This document shows positions 39,398 to 48,586 of a stretch of DNA of 50,717 nucleotides, piece by piece. A program made the translations under genes and the position numbers. Source of the DNA: a virus; IMG/VR virus record IMGVR_UViG_3300017605_000223, positions 1 through 50,717 of that record; one strand, given 5' to 3'. The notes under the pieces are model-generated. The model ran no database searches, was not told the DNA's origin, and saw nothing but the letters and a program-made list of their open reading frames with translations. How positions within the stretch are numbered: the stretch's first letter is position 1; each line of letters begins with the position of its first letter.

Positions 39398-39572
39398 ATC
39401 GAAAGATGCTTTTACACGTAAAGGTGCGTTAGTACAAAGTAGATTGTTATTAGAAATTATCTTAAACCTCTACTCTGAGGAACACACAGATGGCAGCGTC
39501 AGTGCAGCCGGAACCAGTGCAAACTCCTCCGGCGACAGAATCACCGGCCCAGGCGACGACGACGGCTACTGA
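39249..39572 (+). CDS. Overlapping gene between portal and scaffold, 107 aa
   Basis: ATG at 39249 with AGGAG seven bases upstream, inside the portal gene; the frame ends at 39572 inside the scaffold gene. The product has a helical core (LSQEEFLNLKTLARQREWVS, then LTKLCRLLERQAETELVAFN) like small helical proteins seen after portals in other podoviruses. The first 149 bp overlap the portal's low-complexity tail and the last 83 bp overlap the scaffold start. Only about 92 bp are free of overlap. Function unknown; possibly an assembly factor. Confidence 0.65.
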   Translation: MAVDLLKLGLSQEEFLNLKTLARQREWVSLTKLCRLLERQAETELVAFNKSKDAFTRKGALVQSRLLLEIILNLYSEEHTDGSVSAAGTSANSSGDRITGPGDDDGY

Positions 39573-40401
39573 ACAAGCAGCAGTTGTAGAAGCCGCAGCG
39601 GAACCACAACCGAATAAGCTTCTAGAATTAATGGAAGCGAATATGCGTGACCAAGCAGCACGGTTACGTGTATTAGATGAAGAAAATCGAAGGCTGCGTA
39701 ATGCTGGACAGCAAGCCGAATTAAATCCACCGATCCAGAGTGGACAGCCAGCAAATGATTTCTGGGCTGATCCGGCTGCTAATATTCAGAAACTAATTCG
39801 TGAAGAGACGCAGCGTGCGGTTAAGCCTCTTTATGATTTCAAGACGCAGATGGAGCGTCAGTCTGGATATGAAGGATTAAAGACTAGATTCAAGAGTGAT
39901 CCTCGATATGCTGAGATTTTCCCGAAGATCGAAGCTATGGTAGATCACATGATGCAGGGTGCAGAAGCTAACGATCAGAATATGCAGCTTGCTGTGTTAT
40001 CAGCAATTGGTACTGTTGTAACTGGACAAGCACCTGGTATTACATTAACTCCGGCAGCAAATGGTGGACAGCCAGCATCTGCATCTGGTCAACCGCCTGC
40101 CGGTACTCCACCTGCTAATAATCAACCACCGGCGGGGCGTGTGATTACACCAGCGCATTTACGTTCAACTCCTGTAAGTATGCAGCCTGAAGCTACGACT
40201 CCGGCTACACGTGATCTTACAGAGTTGGAATCACGTCTTGCACGTGAGCGTGGGCAGACAAAGGAAGAGTTTTTACAGTGGCTTGATCTGCCCGCTACAG
40301 AAGTTGCTACATCTAAGATTGGTAAGCCTAAGGCTGATCCAAATGCAGCTAATCCTCAGTCACAAGTGCAACGTGTCACTACTCAGCAGCCCACGAGGTA
40401 A
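39490..40401 (+). CDS. Putative scaffolding protein, 303 aa
   Basis: Composition is typical of a scaffold: disordered N-terminus rich in Pro, Ala and Thr, a coiled coil (LLELMEANMRDQAARLRVLD, then EENRRLRNAGQQ), and a Pro/Gly-rich second half. A charged C-terminal part (TELESRLARERGQTKEEFLQ) could bind the coat protein. It lies between portal and capsid genes as expected. The first 83 bp overlap the preceding small gene. Confidence 0.7.
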   Translation: MAASVQPEPVQTPPATESPAQATTTATEQAAVVEAAAEPQPNKLLELMEANMRDQAARLRVLDEENRRLRNAGQQAELNPPIQSGQPANDFWADPAANIQKLIREETQRAVKPLYDFKTQMERQSGYEGLKTRFKSDPRYAEIFPKIEAMVDHMMQGAEANDQNMQLAVLSAIGTVVTGQAPGITLTPAANGGQPASASGQPPAGTPPANNQPPAGRVITPAHLRSTPVSMQPEATTPATRDLTELESRLARERGQTKEEFLQWLDLPATEVATSKIGKPKADPNAANPQSQVQRVTTQQPTR

Positions 40402-40407
40402 CTCAAT

Positions 40408-40908
40408 ATGTCAAAAGAACGCGAAGTTGTAGAGGTAGGTAATCAAGCACAGGTGCCAACAGAGGAAGAATCGCGCGCTCAAAAGAAAGCTCGGTTTGCT
40501 TCTGTACTTGATCGTGGTATTGTTGGTGATAGATTGAAAGTAGCACTTCCACCGGAATTATATGGCGAGTGGATTTTCAACGATCAGACTGAAATTATGA
40601 GGATGGAAGCATTAGGATTTCAGGTAGATACGGTGTATGCTCCAAAGCGCGCATTACATAGTAAGGGCGACGGTGCGTCATATGTCGGTGACGTAGTGTT
40701 CATGACATGCCCAATGGAAGATAAAATCCTAATCGACGAAATTAAACGAGAACAGTACATGCGGTTAAACCGCAAAGGAAAGAAGCAGAAGGAAGAAAAA
40801 GATTTCGATACTATGACACAGAAGGAAGGTTTAGAGCCAATCGGTGAAGGCTCCGTAAATGAGGCGAGAAAGACCGAAATCGAGCAGGCTCTCGGTATTA
40901 CAACTTGA
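40408..40908 (+). CDS. Structural-region hypothetical protein, 166 aa
   Basis: Starts with a charged helix, then VLDRGIVGDRLKVALPPELY, GEWIFNDQTEIMRMEALGFQ and VGDVVFMTCPMEDKILIDEI, a pattern that recurs in podovirus proteins found between scaffold and capsid. Basic, Lys-rich tail region (RKGKKQKEEKD). Probably a virion assembly protein. Function not known. Confidence 0.65.
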   Translation: MSKEREVVEVGNQAQVPTEEESRAQKKARFASVLDRGIVGDRLKVALPPELYGEWIFNDQTEIMRMEALGFQVDTVYAPKRALHSKGDGASYVGDVVFMTCPMEDKILIDEIKREQYMRLNRKGKKQKEEKDFDTMTQKEGLEPIGEGSVNEARKTEIEQALGITT

Positions 40909-40930
40909 TTTTTAACGGGAGTACATGTTC

Positions 40931-41434
40931 ATGAGTGCAAAGCCATATCTTTATCCAGTTAGGCATCCGAAGGGAAAGGTGCCTGATATTCTCTCCACTA
41001 AGTACAAGACTGGTGAGACTATCGTACAAGGCAGTATGTTATCTGCTGATGCAAATGGTGAATTACTTCTCTTTACCGGTACTACTGCTGTAAACGTTAT
41101 TGGTGTTGCGTTAGAGAAGGCTGCATCTAAGCCAGGTTGGGATGCTGCAAATTCACCGACTGTAGTTACTGGTCGCGTGCAGGAAGTTTCGTATGCGCAG
41201 GCTGATACGGATACTGTATGGGCGATCAGGCAGGAAGATGGTTCTGGTAATTTGGTTGCACCGACGATTGCACATATCGGTGAGGTTTATGGTGTACTGA
41301 ATGTCAGTGGTGAATGGCGCCTTGACCGTTCAGAAGTTACTACCCTGATTTTCCGTATTGTTGATGTAGATGTGGCAGAGGGCCTGACGTTCGTTAAGTT
41401 CATTGCTTCTGCTATCAGAATCACTGGCGTCTAA
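40931..41434 (+). CDS. Putative head decoration protein, 167 aa
   Basis: Beta-rich with KTGETIVQGSMLSADANGEL, a short loop and IGVALEKAASKPGWDAANSP, as in head decoration or stabilisation proteins that sit just before the capsid gene. ATG at 40931 is preferred over 40925 because GGAG is nine rather than three bases away. The role rests on gene order and composition. Confidence 0.6.
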   Translation: MSAKPYLYPVRHPKGKVPDILSTKYKTGETIVQGSMLSADANGELLLFTGTTAVNVIGVALEKAASKPGWDAANSPTVVTGRVQEVSYAQADTDTVWAIRQEDGSGNLVAPTIAHIGEVYGVLNVSGEWRLDRSEVTTLIFRIVDVDVAEGLTFVKFIASAIRITGV

Positions 41435-41473
41435 TTTACAAGATTCGGTACGTCCACGTTTGGAGATTTACAC

Positions 41474-42385
41474 ATGATCGTGCAAGGCGCATTCAATCTG
41501 CTGTTCAGGCCGGGGCTCCGAAAGGATTTCCGCGATAGTTACGAACAGTATGATCCAGAGTATCCGATGTTTCTGCGTACAGGTGCTACTTCTGTACCGG
41601 AACAGTCGGCTACGATTATGGCTGGTTTGTCGCGTCTGTATGAGCGTGGTGACGGTGAACCCGTTACTTACGATCAGCCAAAGCTTGGCCCGAAGGTGAT
41701 GGGTGTAGATAAGGAATTCGCTTCTGGTTATATCGTTTCACGTAAGACTGTGGAAGATGACCAGTATGGTAAGGCGAATCAGGCGTCGAAGTGGTTAGCA
41801 AATGCTGCACGTATGACGATGGAATATCGTTCTGCTGCATTGCTGGATGATGCATTTACCGGAACGGATTTCAAGGGTATTGATTCACTGTCTCTGATTA
41901 ATACCGCGCATACCCTTATTAACTCGTCTGCGACTGTTGCTAATCGTCCGTCTACAGAAGTACAGTTCTCTGTAACTGGTATCACCGCCCTTCTTGATCT
42001 TTATCAGGTGATGAAGGATGAGAACGGTGATCCAATTCGTGTATTCCCTGATACTGTGATTCTCGGTAATAATGCTGGTGATTATCACCGCGCATTACAG
42101 ATTTTCAACTCTCAGCTTGAGCCGTTTACTGCTGAGAATCAGGAAAATGCGATTCGTATGCGTATTCCGAAGCCGAAGATCGTCGTTTCACACTTCAAGA
42201 GTTCTGTGCGCAGCTATTTCATGGTGGACTCTAAGTGGAACGATGCGTGGTTCCTTACTCGTCGTCCTGTCACTTTCGAGGATACTTTCGATTTTGATAC
42301 GGATGCGATGAAGGCGAAGGCGAGTACCAGATTCTTAATCTGGTTCGTAGATTGGCGTGGTTGGGCTGGCGCGAACCCCTCCTAA
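41474..42385 (+). CDS. Major capsid protein, 303 aa
   Basis: Main coat protein, probably with the HK97 fold of the Mu gpT-like group. Recognisable stretches are FRPGLRKDFRDSYEQYDPEY at the N-terminus, GVDKEFASGYIVSRKTVEDD, a long helix region with WLANAARMTMEYRSAALLDD, and the final domain FDTDAMKAKASTRFLIWFVD. It follows scaffold and decoration genes and is at the centre of the head module. Slightly short but normal for podoviruses. Confidence 0.8.
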   Translation: MIVQGAFNLLFRPGLRKDFRDSYEQYDPEYPMFLRTGATSVPEQSATIMAGLSRLYERGDGEPVTYDQPKLGPKVMGVDKEFASGYIVSRKTVEDDQYGKANQASKWLANAARMTMEYRSAALLDDAFTGTDFKGIDSLSLINTAHTLINSSATVANRPSTEVQFSVTGITALLDLYQVMKDENGDPIRVFPDTVILGNNAGDYHRALQIFNSQLEPFTAENQENAIRMRIPKPKIVVSHFKSSVRSYFMVDSKWNDAWFLTRRPVTFEDTFDFDTDAMKAKASTRFLIWFVDWRGWAGANPS

Positions 42386-42412
42386 TCATATACCTATACA
42401 GGGGGGTATAAT

Positions 42413-43300
42413 ATGGGTCAGCATAACGCAACTAACTTCCGTGTAATGGAACAAGCGGAAGATCCAGATGCACCCGGTGGTGTTTCTCCCGGTGGTCGTG
42501 TTCGTCGTGGTACTGCTGGAATGTCATTAAGTATCGGTGATTTTGTTGTACAGGTTCCAGGTATTAAGCGTTGGTTTAAGACGCTTGGTAATAGCTATTA
42601 TGCCGGTGGTTGTCAAACTGGTATCGTAGTTGGTGGTAAGAATACGTACATGAACGTTGTTCTTGATGCAGGTGCTATTGGTACTGCTGTAGCTATCGCG
42701 GGTGATGATGTACAAGTAATGACTCGTGGTGTATGCTACGGTGTTGTCGATGCAACTGGAATCAAGGCAGGTAGAGCATTTTCTGCTGGACGTACAACTG
42801 CTGGCCGTATCATTGGAGATATGCTCACGTACTTTGCAGAAATCACTCCAGGCCAACAGAAGAATGCTGGTACAGGTTTAACTCCAGAAGCTGCATTTGC
42901 AGCACGTACTGTTTTTGCAGGTGGTCCAGGTACTGCATTAGCAGCCGGTGTTGACTATGCAGCATTAGTTGGTACTATTGTAAATGGACAGTGGGGATTA
43001 TGGGAATTCCGTGTAGCTTCAAACGGTACTACCATGACCGCTGCTCCAGGTTCATTAGTAGCTACATCGAAAGCAGGTTTAACTTTACCTGTTGGTGCTA
43101 ACAACTTAATTACTCTCGGATTCGTAATCGTTCATCCGACTGGAACGGGTAATTTCGTTGGTGGTACTACTGCACTTGATGATGCTACTGTTGTACCGAA
43201 TGCTGAGTATTACGATCTTGTTGGTTCTGCTATTCCGCGTGGCCTTGCTTTACAGGATGGTGGCGCGGCTGCTACTGCTGTCTTAGTTGAATTGCTCTAA
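42413..43300 (+). CDS. Capsid-associated structural protein, 295 aa
   Basis: Gly, Ala and Thr rich, beta-like (SIGDFVVQVPGIKRWFKTLG, then VVGGKNTYMNVVLDAGAIGT). It follows the major capsid gene, as a head fibre or decoration protein might. A second beta-rich half (LVGTIVNGQWGLWEFRVASN) resembles receptor- or surface-type domains. The family is unassigned. Confidence 0.6.
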   Translation: MGQHNATNFRVMEQAEDPDAPGGVSPGGRVRRGTAGMSLSIGDFVVQVPGIKRWFKTLGNSYYAGGCQTGIVVGGKNTYMNVVLDAGAIGTAVAIAGDDVQVMTRGVCYGVVDATGIKAGRAFSAGRTTAGRIIGDMLTYFAEITPGQQKNAGTGLTPEAAFAARTVFAGGPGTALAAGVDYAALVGTIVNGQWGLWEFRVASNGTTMTAAPGSLVATSKAGLTLPVGANNLITLGFVIVHPTGTGNFVGGTTALDDATVVPNAEYYDLVGSAIPRGLALQDGGAAATAVLVELL

Positions 43301-43326
43301 CCATTATAGTGACTCGGAGACACAAG

Positions 43327-43614
43327 ATGAGGCTCCCACTCTTAGTCAGCGGACGCCCCAAGGTTCTAAAGAACTGCGCCCGTGTCTCTTTAGGTGAAGG
43401 TGCGTGGGATATTGAAAGCAGTATCTTAGACTCTAAAGTCGAGATACATCTCTTTATTCCACGCACCATGCCTAATGGAGTTGCTACTATTAGAGGCGTA
43501 ATTGAATACAAAGGCGGAAAGCATCGTATCGAAGGTCCGTGTGCTGTAGAAGTAGTTATGAAAGAGCCCGGAACAGAGCGATACATTGATATCTACGCTG
43601 TGAGGGCAGCATGA
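43327..43614 (+). CDS. Small head-neck region protein, 95 aa
   Basis: ATG at 43327 follows GGAG by eight bases; the frame is open from 43309 but without a good site. Sequence (ARVSLGEGAWDIESSILDSK, VEIHLFIPRTMPNG, RYIDIYAVRAA) indicates a small beta barrel. It overlaps the adaptor gene by four bases. Probably a neck or head-completion protein. Confidence 0.6.
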   Translation: MRLPLLVSGRPKVLKNCARVSLGEGAWDIESSILDSKVEIHLFIPRTMPNGVATIRGVIEYKGGKHRIEGPCAVEVVMKEPGTERYIDIYAVRAA

Positions 43615-44267
43615 TTGACACGATTACACAGATAGATGATTTACGTTCTCATCTAGGATTAGATGAAGATGATTTACCAGATGAAGATGCGTTGTTGTTG
43701 CTTAATCGTTCGTATTGGGAACTTCTTGATAAGTTTCCGTTCAGAGAAAAAGAAGTTACTGCTGCGTTCTCGACAACGCAGAGTATTAATCTCTATGCGG
43801 TGCCTTCACCGTTTGAGGCACTCAAGAGTTTGTCTATCGAGAACCCAAATGATAACAAGCTTACACCGTTAACACGTATCAATCAGAAGGAATACGATAG
43901 AAAGTTTGTAAACAATACAGATGATGAAGATTTCCCACAGGAATACTATCGGGAAAAGAATTGTATTAAGTTGTGGCCCACTCCAGATGATGCTTATACT
44001 ATCACGATCCGCTACTGGACTGTGTTAGATGATCTAGTTGGTGCCACAAATGAAACTGCTGGATTACCACAAAACTGGCATGAGATTTTGTTCTATGGTG
44101 CTCTGTGGCGTGGTTACTTAAAGATCGGTGACATTGTACGTTCTGAACGTATTAAGAATATGCATTCAAATCTCATCAATACCACTGTTCCTGTTGAGTC
44201 TAAGGAAGAAATTGATTCGCCTACTGCTGGTCTCGAAGTTATACTTAACGAATATGACGCCAGATGA
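43611..44267 (+). CDS. Head-tail adaptor-like protein, 218 aa
   Basis: Begins with a helix-rich part typical of adaptor proteins (TQIDDLRSHLGLDEDDLPDE, then LLLLNRSYWELLDKFPFREK) and has FEALKSLSIENPNDNKLTPL and YYREKNCIKLWPTPDDAYTI, as in tail-tube/adaptor proteins of short-tailed phages. It ends with NLINTTVPVESKEEIDSPTA. Position between capsid and fibre genes fits the portal-to-tail connector. Confident as structural, moderately confident as adaptor. Confidence 0.65.
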   Translation: MIDTITQIDDLRSHLGLDEDDLPDEDALLLLNRSYWELLDKFPFREKEVTAAFSTTQSINLYAVPSPFEALKSLSIENPNDNKLTPLTRINQKEYDRKFVNNTDDEDFPQEYYREKNCIKLWPTPDDAYTITIRYWTVLDDLVGATNETAGLPQNWHEILFYGALWRGYLKIGDIVRSERIKNMHSNLINTTVPVESKEEIDSPTAGLEVILNEYDAR

Positions 44268-44494
44268 GCAGATGCGTAGGACAAGTTGTAATTATCGAAT
44301 CACCTACGATTCCAATACTTACTCAAGAATCGTTAAATAGTCCTGCGTACACGCCAGAAGCTGGTGCACTGAAGATTTCAGTTGGTGATATCTCCCTATG
44401 CGCGTGTGGTGAAGTTGTAGCCATCACAACGGTTCTATACGATGGCAACTTCTTCTATGATGGCGAAGCCATTTTCTCAGCAACCCTGGCCTAA
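44264..44494 (+). CDS. Small structural-region protein, 76 aa
   Basis: Short, beta-rich (QVVIIESPTIPILTQESLNS, ALKISVGDISLCACGEVVAI) and hydrophobic. It overlaps the adaptor by four bases and ends six bases before the fibre gene. Possibly a small tail part. Confidence 0.6.
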   Translation: MSRCVGQVVIIESPTIPILTQESLNSPAYTPEAGALKISVGDISLCACGEVVAITTVLYDGNFFYDGEAIFSATLA

Positions 44495-44499
44495 TATAA

Positions 44500-47373
44500 A
44501 TGTCAACACCCGCTGCGATTCCGTGGGTACAATTCGCCGAGCGTGTCGTTGGAGAAGGCCATCCGGTCTTTGACGACGTAGATAATCGTCCGCTCAAATT
44601 TATTATCACACAATCCGATTTTGATAAAACTGCTGATTTTCCAGGATTCTTAGTTAGATATATTGGAATAGCATCACCAGAAGGTGTACTAACTGCTACT
44701 GTTGGTACATCATTCATTGATACTGCACACACTTCATTCTATGTAAAAACTACTGGTGCTGGTAATACTGGATGGACCAAGATTGGTGGTAATCTATCTG
44801 GTAATGGTTCTCCAGAAGGTGTAGCTATCGCCTCTGTTGGTCAGTTGTATGAACAACGGGATGCTGCTGCTAATGATAGTCCAATATGGGTTAAGAGAAC
44901 AGGAACATCAACAAATACATTATGGCAAAAGAGTCTTGGTTATGCCGTTGTTTCTGGTATCGTAATTGGTGATGGAATTTCAGCTACTAAGGCTACTGGT
45001 ACACTCTTAATTGGTGCTACCACGTTTACAGTTACACCAGCTGGAACTGGTAATGCCAATAGACTTATTGCGATTAATCCCACTGTTGATATAACGACAA
45101 GTGGTAATGGAACACTAGTTGGTGGTATTTTCATCGGTAAGATCAACTTCACTGCATCAGGTAATGCTAGTGATAATAATATCTTTATCGGTGATTCTAA
45201 TGTCTTATCTGGATTTCACGCTGGTAACTTGTTTGTAATTGGTACTGCTAATACAGTTGGTGGAAATCTTTCGGGTACTAGTAATGCAGTTCAAATTGGT
45301 TCTGGAAATGTAACTAATGCATCAGATCAAACAGTCCAAATTGGTCAGACAAACCAATTACAGTTCTCTGGATTCACACAATCTAGACAGATTCAAATTG
45401 GTGGTTCCTTAACAAAAGCTGGTGACGGTTCTACAAACATTCAGATTGGTTATAGTAGTACCGCAACTACAACTAATGATGTAATTCAAATCGGTTTTGG
45501 TCACGCCTCTACTGCTGATGGTACTGGCTTCGGTAGAGTTGTATCTATCGGTAGAGATATAACAACTGCTGGTAGCAAGATTGTAGCAATTGGTTATTCA
45601 AATCAAGCCTTAGCGGCACAGCAAATTGTTATTGGTAACGCTACTACCGCAGTTTCAACAGCGACTGGTGGTATTTATATCGGTGGCGCTATTACAGTTA
45701 CTGCTGCTGCTGGCATAAATCAGATTATTGTTGGTAACACAAATAGTACTGGTACTCAGGCAGGTAATATCTTAATTGGTAATAACCTATCAATGGTGGG
45801 TGGTTCTGGTGTAGCCATTGGTGGAAGCATTACTGTTGGTGGTTCTGCTTTCTCCGTAGCAATTATGGCTAGTGTAACTAGTGGAGCCGGTGGTTGTGTA
45901 AATATCGCTGGTACTGTCTCTGGAACAAATGCTGTTTCTATTGGTACTGGTTCTTCTGCTGCTGCTACTGCTGTTGGTATTGGATCATCTGCTTCTACAG
46001 GTGGGCAAGCAACAGGGGCTGGCTCTATTGCAGTTGGTGCATTTTGTACTGCATCAGCTGGTGAATCATTAGCAATTGGATTTGGTGCAGGTTCAAGTCA
46101 TGCATCTGCAATCTGTCTTGGACGTGCTCAGTCTATTCAAACACTTGAATTCGCTGTTGGTGGTGGAAACGGACAGATTTCTCAATTCAGATTTAATCAA
46201 GATACTAAAGCTGCACCAACAGCAATGGTATTTAGACAGGAAAATGCATCTGGTTCTAATATCGCCGGTGCAAGTTGGACATTCATCGCTTCTCGTAATA
46301 CAGGAAACGGTGCATCAGGACAGATTATCTTCCAAGTTGGAGCAGTTAATGGAACAGCCGCTACTCTCGGTGTTGCTACCACCACATTCATTGTGGATCG
46401 CACGGTGGCTGTGGGTGCAGCCGTTGCAACACAAACTTCACTATCTGTAACAATTGCACCAACAGCTTCTGGTGGTGTATCACGATTAATAAATGCCGAA
46501 GCCCAAATCACCGCTGCTGCAAATGGTGATGTGATGTGTGGTATTCGTAGTGCACCAACTGTTAGTATCGGAGCGTTTACTGGAACCATTCAGGTTGGTG
46601 TAGAAATCGCAAGTATCACCGGGGCTGCAAATAACTTTGCAATTAGATCAGCAACAGCACGTAGTCTATTTGGTACTACCACAACTAGTACGTTTAATAC
46701 TGGTGGTATCGTTATCAATCAGGGTGGTGCAGATGATGAGATTCTGAGTTTCAAGTCATCTGATGTTGCACATGGAATAACGACGTTAGCTGATACTGAT
46801 ACGTATGGTAACTTCAAGAAGATTAGTCCAGGCAATGGTGGAATACAGTTTGAGGGTTATTCAGCTGGTATTACATCATTCCTTCTTGCTGGTACTAGTA
46901 CCACAACTGATACAACTAGAAGTAATGCTGCTGTTGGTTGTATTGACTTGTTCTCGTCAATCAAGTCTGGCACTACACGTGGAAGTGTGGGTGCGAATGT
47001 TAATATGGTTACTGTACGTGATAATGGTACTTGCCGTTTCATTCTTGATAGTGATGGAGATTCACACCAAGATGTTGGTACGGCATGGACGAACTTTGAT
47101 ACACATGATGACGTGCAGTTACTTAATAAATTGTCGGCTCATGTGACCAGACGTGATGACCCTCTGAGGCAATCGTTTGGTCGCTGGTTAAATGAAGGTA
47201 GAGAAGAATTAGAAAAACTGAAATTAGTTTCGTTCAATGACGATGGGCACCATTTCGTCAACATGAGCCGACTCACTATGTTGCATACTGGTGCTATTAG
47301 ACAGTTAGCGCAGAAATTTGAGCGTATCGAGAAAGCGTTGATGGCTGCTAATTTACTACCAGCAGGAGTTTAA
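44500..47373 (+). CDS. Tail fibre / receptor-binding protein with YadA-like repeats, 957 aa
   Basis: Residues about 200-560 consist of imperfect repeats ending in IQIG, VAIG, IVIG, IYIG or VNIA, each followed by a short loop. This resembles the head-domain beta roll of trimeric autotransporter adhesins (YadA). The N-terminus would attach to the tail. After a beta-rich part, the C-terminus becomes helical (LRQSFGRWLNEGREELEKLK, IRQLAQKFERIEKALMAANL), which could be a trimerisation or folding helper. The repeats make it a likely trimeric fibre that recognises the host surface. Confidence 0.75.
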   Translation: MSTPAAIPWVQFAERVVGEGHPVFDDVDNRPLKFIITQSDFDKTADFPGFLVRYIGIASPEGVLTATVGTSFIDTAHTSFYVKTTGAGNTGWTKIGGNLSGNGSPEGVAIASVGQLYEQRDAAANDSPIWVKRTGTSTNTLWQKSLGYAVVSGIVIGDGISATKATGTLLIGATTFTVTPAGTGNANRLIAINPTVDITTSGNGTLVGGIFIGKINFTASGNASDNNIFIGDSNVLSGFHAGNLFVIGTANTVGGNLSGTSNAVQIGSGNVTNASDQTVQIGQTNQLQFSGFTQSRQIQIGGSLTKAGDGSTNIQIGYSSTATTTNDVIQIGFGHASTADGTGFGRVVSIGRDITTAGSKIVAIGYSNQALAAQQIVIGNATTAVSTATGGIYIGGAITVTAAAGINQIIVGNTNSTGTQAGNILIGNNLSMVGGSGVAIGGSITVGGSAFSVAIMASVTSGAGGCVNIAGTVSGTNAVSIGTGSSAAATAVGIGSSASTGGQATGAGSIAVGAFCTASAGESLAIGFGAGSSHASAICLGRAQSIQTLEFAVGGGNGQISQFRFNQDTKAAPTAMVFRQENASGSNIAGASWTFIASRNTGNGASGQIIFQVGAVNGTAATLGVATTTFIVDRTVAVGAAVATQTSLSVTIAPTASGGVSRLINAEAQITAAANGDVMCGIRSAPTVSIGAFTGTIQVGVEIASITGAANNFAIRSATARSLFGTTTTSTFNTGGIVINQGGADDEILSFKSSDVAHGITTLADTDTYGNFKKISPGNGGIQFEGYSAGITSFLLAGTSTTTDTTRSNAAVGCIDLFSSIKSGTTRGSVGANVNMVTVRDNGTCRFILDSDGDSHQDVGTAWTNFDTHDDVQLLNKLSAHVTRRDDPLRQSFGRWLNEGREELEKLKLVSFNDDGHHFVNMSRLTMLHTGAIRQLAQKFERIEKALMAANLLPAGV

Positions 47374-47374
47374 C

Positions 47375-47668
47375 ATGGCACTTATTGACCAATTTAATCT
47401 CAGAACGAATGCTGTACTGTTAGGTAGGATTACAGCAGCGTGTGATATTGCATCAACTACTATTCTTAATGAATCACCTACTACACCGAATCATGATATA
47501 AGGATGAGGTTTGCACAAGCACAATTGATTAACGACAAGCCAGCACAATACATGTTTCGGCGGGCCTTACAGAATGGTGCAGTACAAGCAGACCCAGTGA
47601 ATATCACTGATGGCGCAATTCAAAACTTTGTTAATAACAACTTAGAGTCAATTGCACAAGTGTTATGA
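47375..47668 (+). CDS. Hypothetical protein after the fibre, 97 aa
   Basis: Helical sequence (SPTTPNHDIRMRFAQAQLIN, MFRRALQNGAVQAD, ITDGAIQNFVNNNLESIAQV). It begins one base after the fibre stop, suggesting co-translation; the next gene overlaps by four bases. Possibly a fibre accessory or virion protein. Confidence 0.65.
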   Translation: MALIDQFNLRTNAVLLGRITAACDIASTTILNESPTTPNHDIRMRFAQAQLINDKPAQYMFRRALQNGAVQADPVNITDGAIQNFVNNNLESIAQVL

Positions 47669-48150
47669 AAAAGCGTCAAAGTAACAAGTATCCAGGCTTC
47701 TTACACAACAATGGAAAGAGGGTTACCCGTATGCATCATCTAGTTTTCGGAAAGCCCGATACTCGGGAAGAGATTCTTGGCTCAATCGAGAACTATAAGG
47801 AATTGTATGAGCTGCTCTATGATTCCTCTACCAACACTCCACATGGATTTACGAAACAAGAAACAAGAATCTTTGGGCGTGTTCTCACTAAATTGGAGAG
47901 TATCGGAGTCGTTAGCAAAAGAACTACCAACTCTAAATCGTTCGATCTCGGTAGTGATGGTGGTATTGCATCATTTGAGGATACAGAATTCGATATCCTG
48001 ATGACGGCTCTTAATGAAGTCGCATGGCAAGCTCGTTATACACGTAAGGCAGATTCTTTGTATGAGTGGCTGGAGAGTGCACCGAAGGAATTGCCTAAGC
48101 CTCAGCTTGTAAAGGATGACACTCCGGCAGAAGTTGGCGCACAAACGTAG
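47665..48150 (+). CDS. Hypothetical protein, 161 aa
   Basis: Helical, charged protein (SIENYKELYELLYDSSTNTP, FTKQETRIFGRVLTKLESIG) with an acidic stretch before a Pro-rich end. The ETRIFGRVLTKLESIGVVSK segment could form a winged helix. Located before the lysis genes. Function unknown. Confidence 0.65.
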   Translation: MKKRQSNKYPGFLHNNGKRVTRMHHLVFGKPDTREEILGSIENYKELYELLYDSSTNTPHGFTKQETRIFGRVLTKLESIGVVSKRTTNSKSFDLGSDGGIASFEDTEFDILMTALNEVAWQARYTRKADSLYEWLESAPKELPKPQLVKDDTPAEVGAQT

Positions 48151-48159
48151 GAGTGCCAA

Positions 48160-48585
48160 ATGTCAGAATTTGAAAGTGGTGATGAGATGCCATTCGACCC
48201 CCTGCGACATGGCAGACGTAAGGAAGATACAAGTGCATTTGCCAAGCTGTCAGCTATTGCTATTAAATATCATTGGCTTGGCACATTCATATTGTTAATC
48301 TTCTTGGCATTAGGATTTGATTTTAAGACGCCTGCCAAGTTGTTTGGTGAGATTAGAGCTGATATCGAATCAGCTAAGGCAGTTGCAGCAGCTAACAAAG
48401 AAATTGCTAGAGAGGGTATTGACTCACTACGAACACAGATGAACGTGGCAGATGCTGATAGATATGCATTGAGAACACTAATGGAATCATCTGTAATTGC
48501 TCAGTGCTTATCGTTACCTAAGAGTGTTACTCGTACTGCTGCTTTACCATGTGCCAGACTATTTCGTGAAAGGGGTATAGAATAG
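48160..48585 (+). CDS. Single-pass membrane protein of the lysis region, 141 aa
   Basis: One membrane segment at about residues 41-54 (LGTFILLIFLALGF), preceded by a short polar N-terminus and followed by a helical region (EIRADIESAKAVAAANKEIA) that could form a coiled coil. The C-terminus has two cysteines. N-in topology is likely. It lies just before the two-pass protein and endolysin; a pinholin/antiholin or spanin-like role is possible. Confidence 0.6.
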   Translation: MSEFESGDEMPFDPLRHGRRKEDTSAFAKLSAIAIKYHWLGTFILLIFLALGFDFKTPAKLFGEIRADIESAKAVAAANKEIAREGIDSLRTQMNVADADRYALRTLMESSVIAQCLSLPKSVTRTAALPCARLFRERGIE

Positions 48586-48586
48586 T

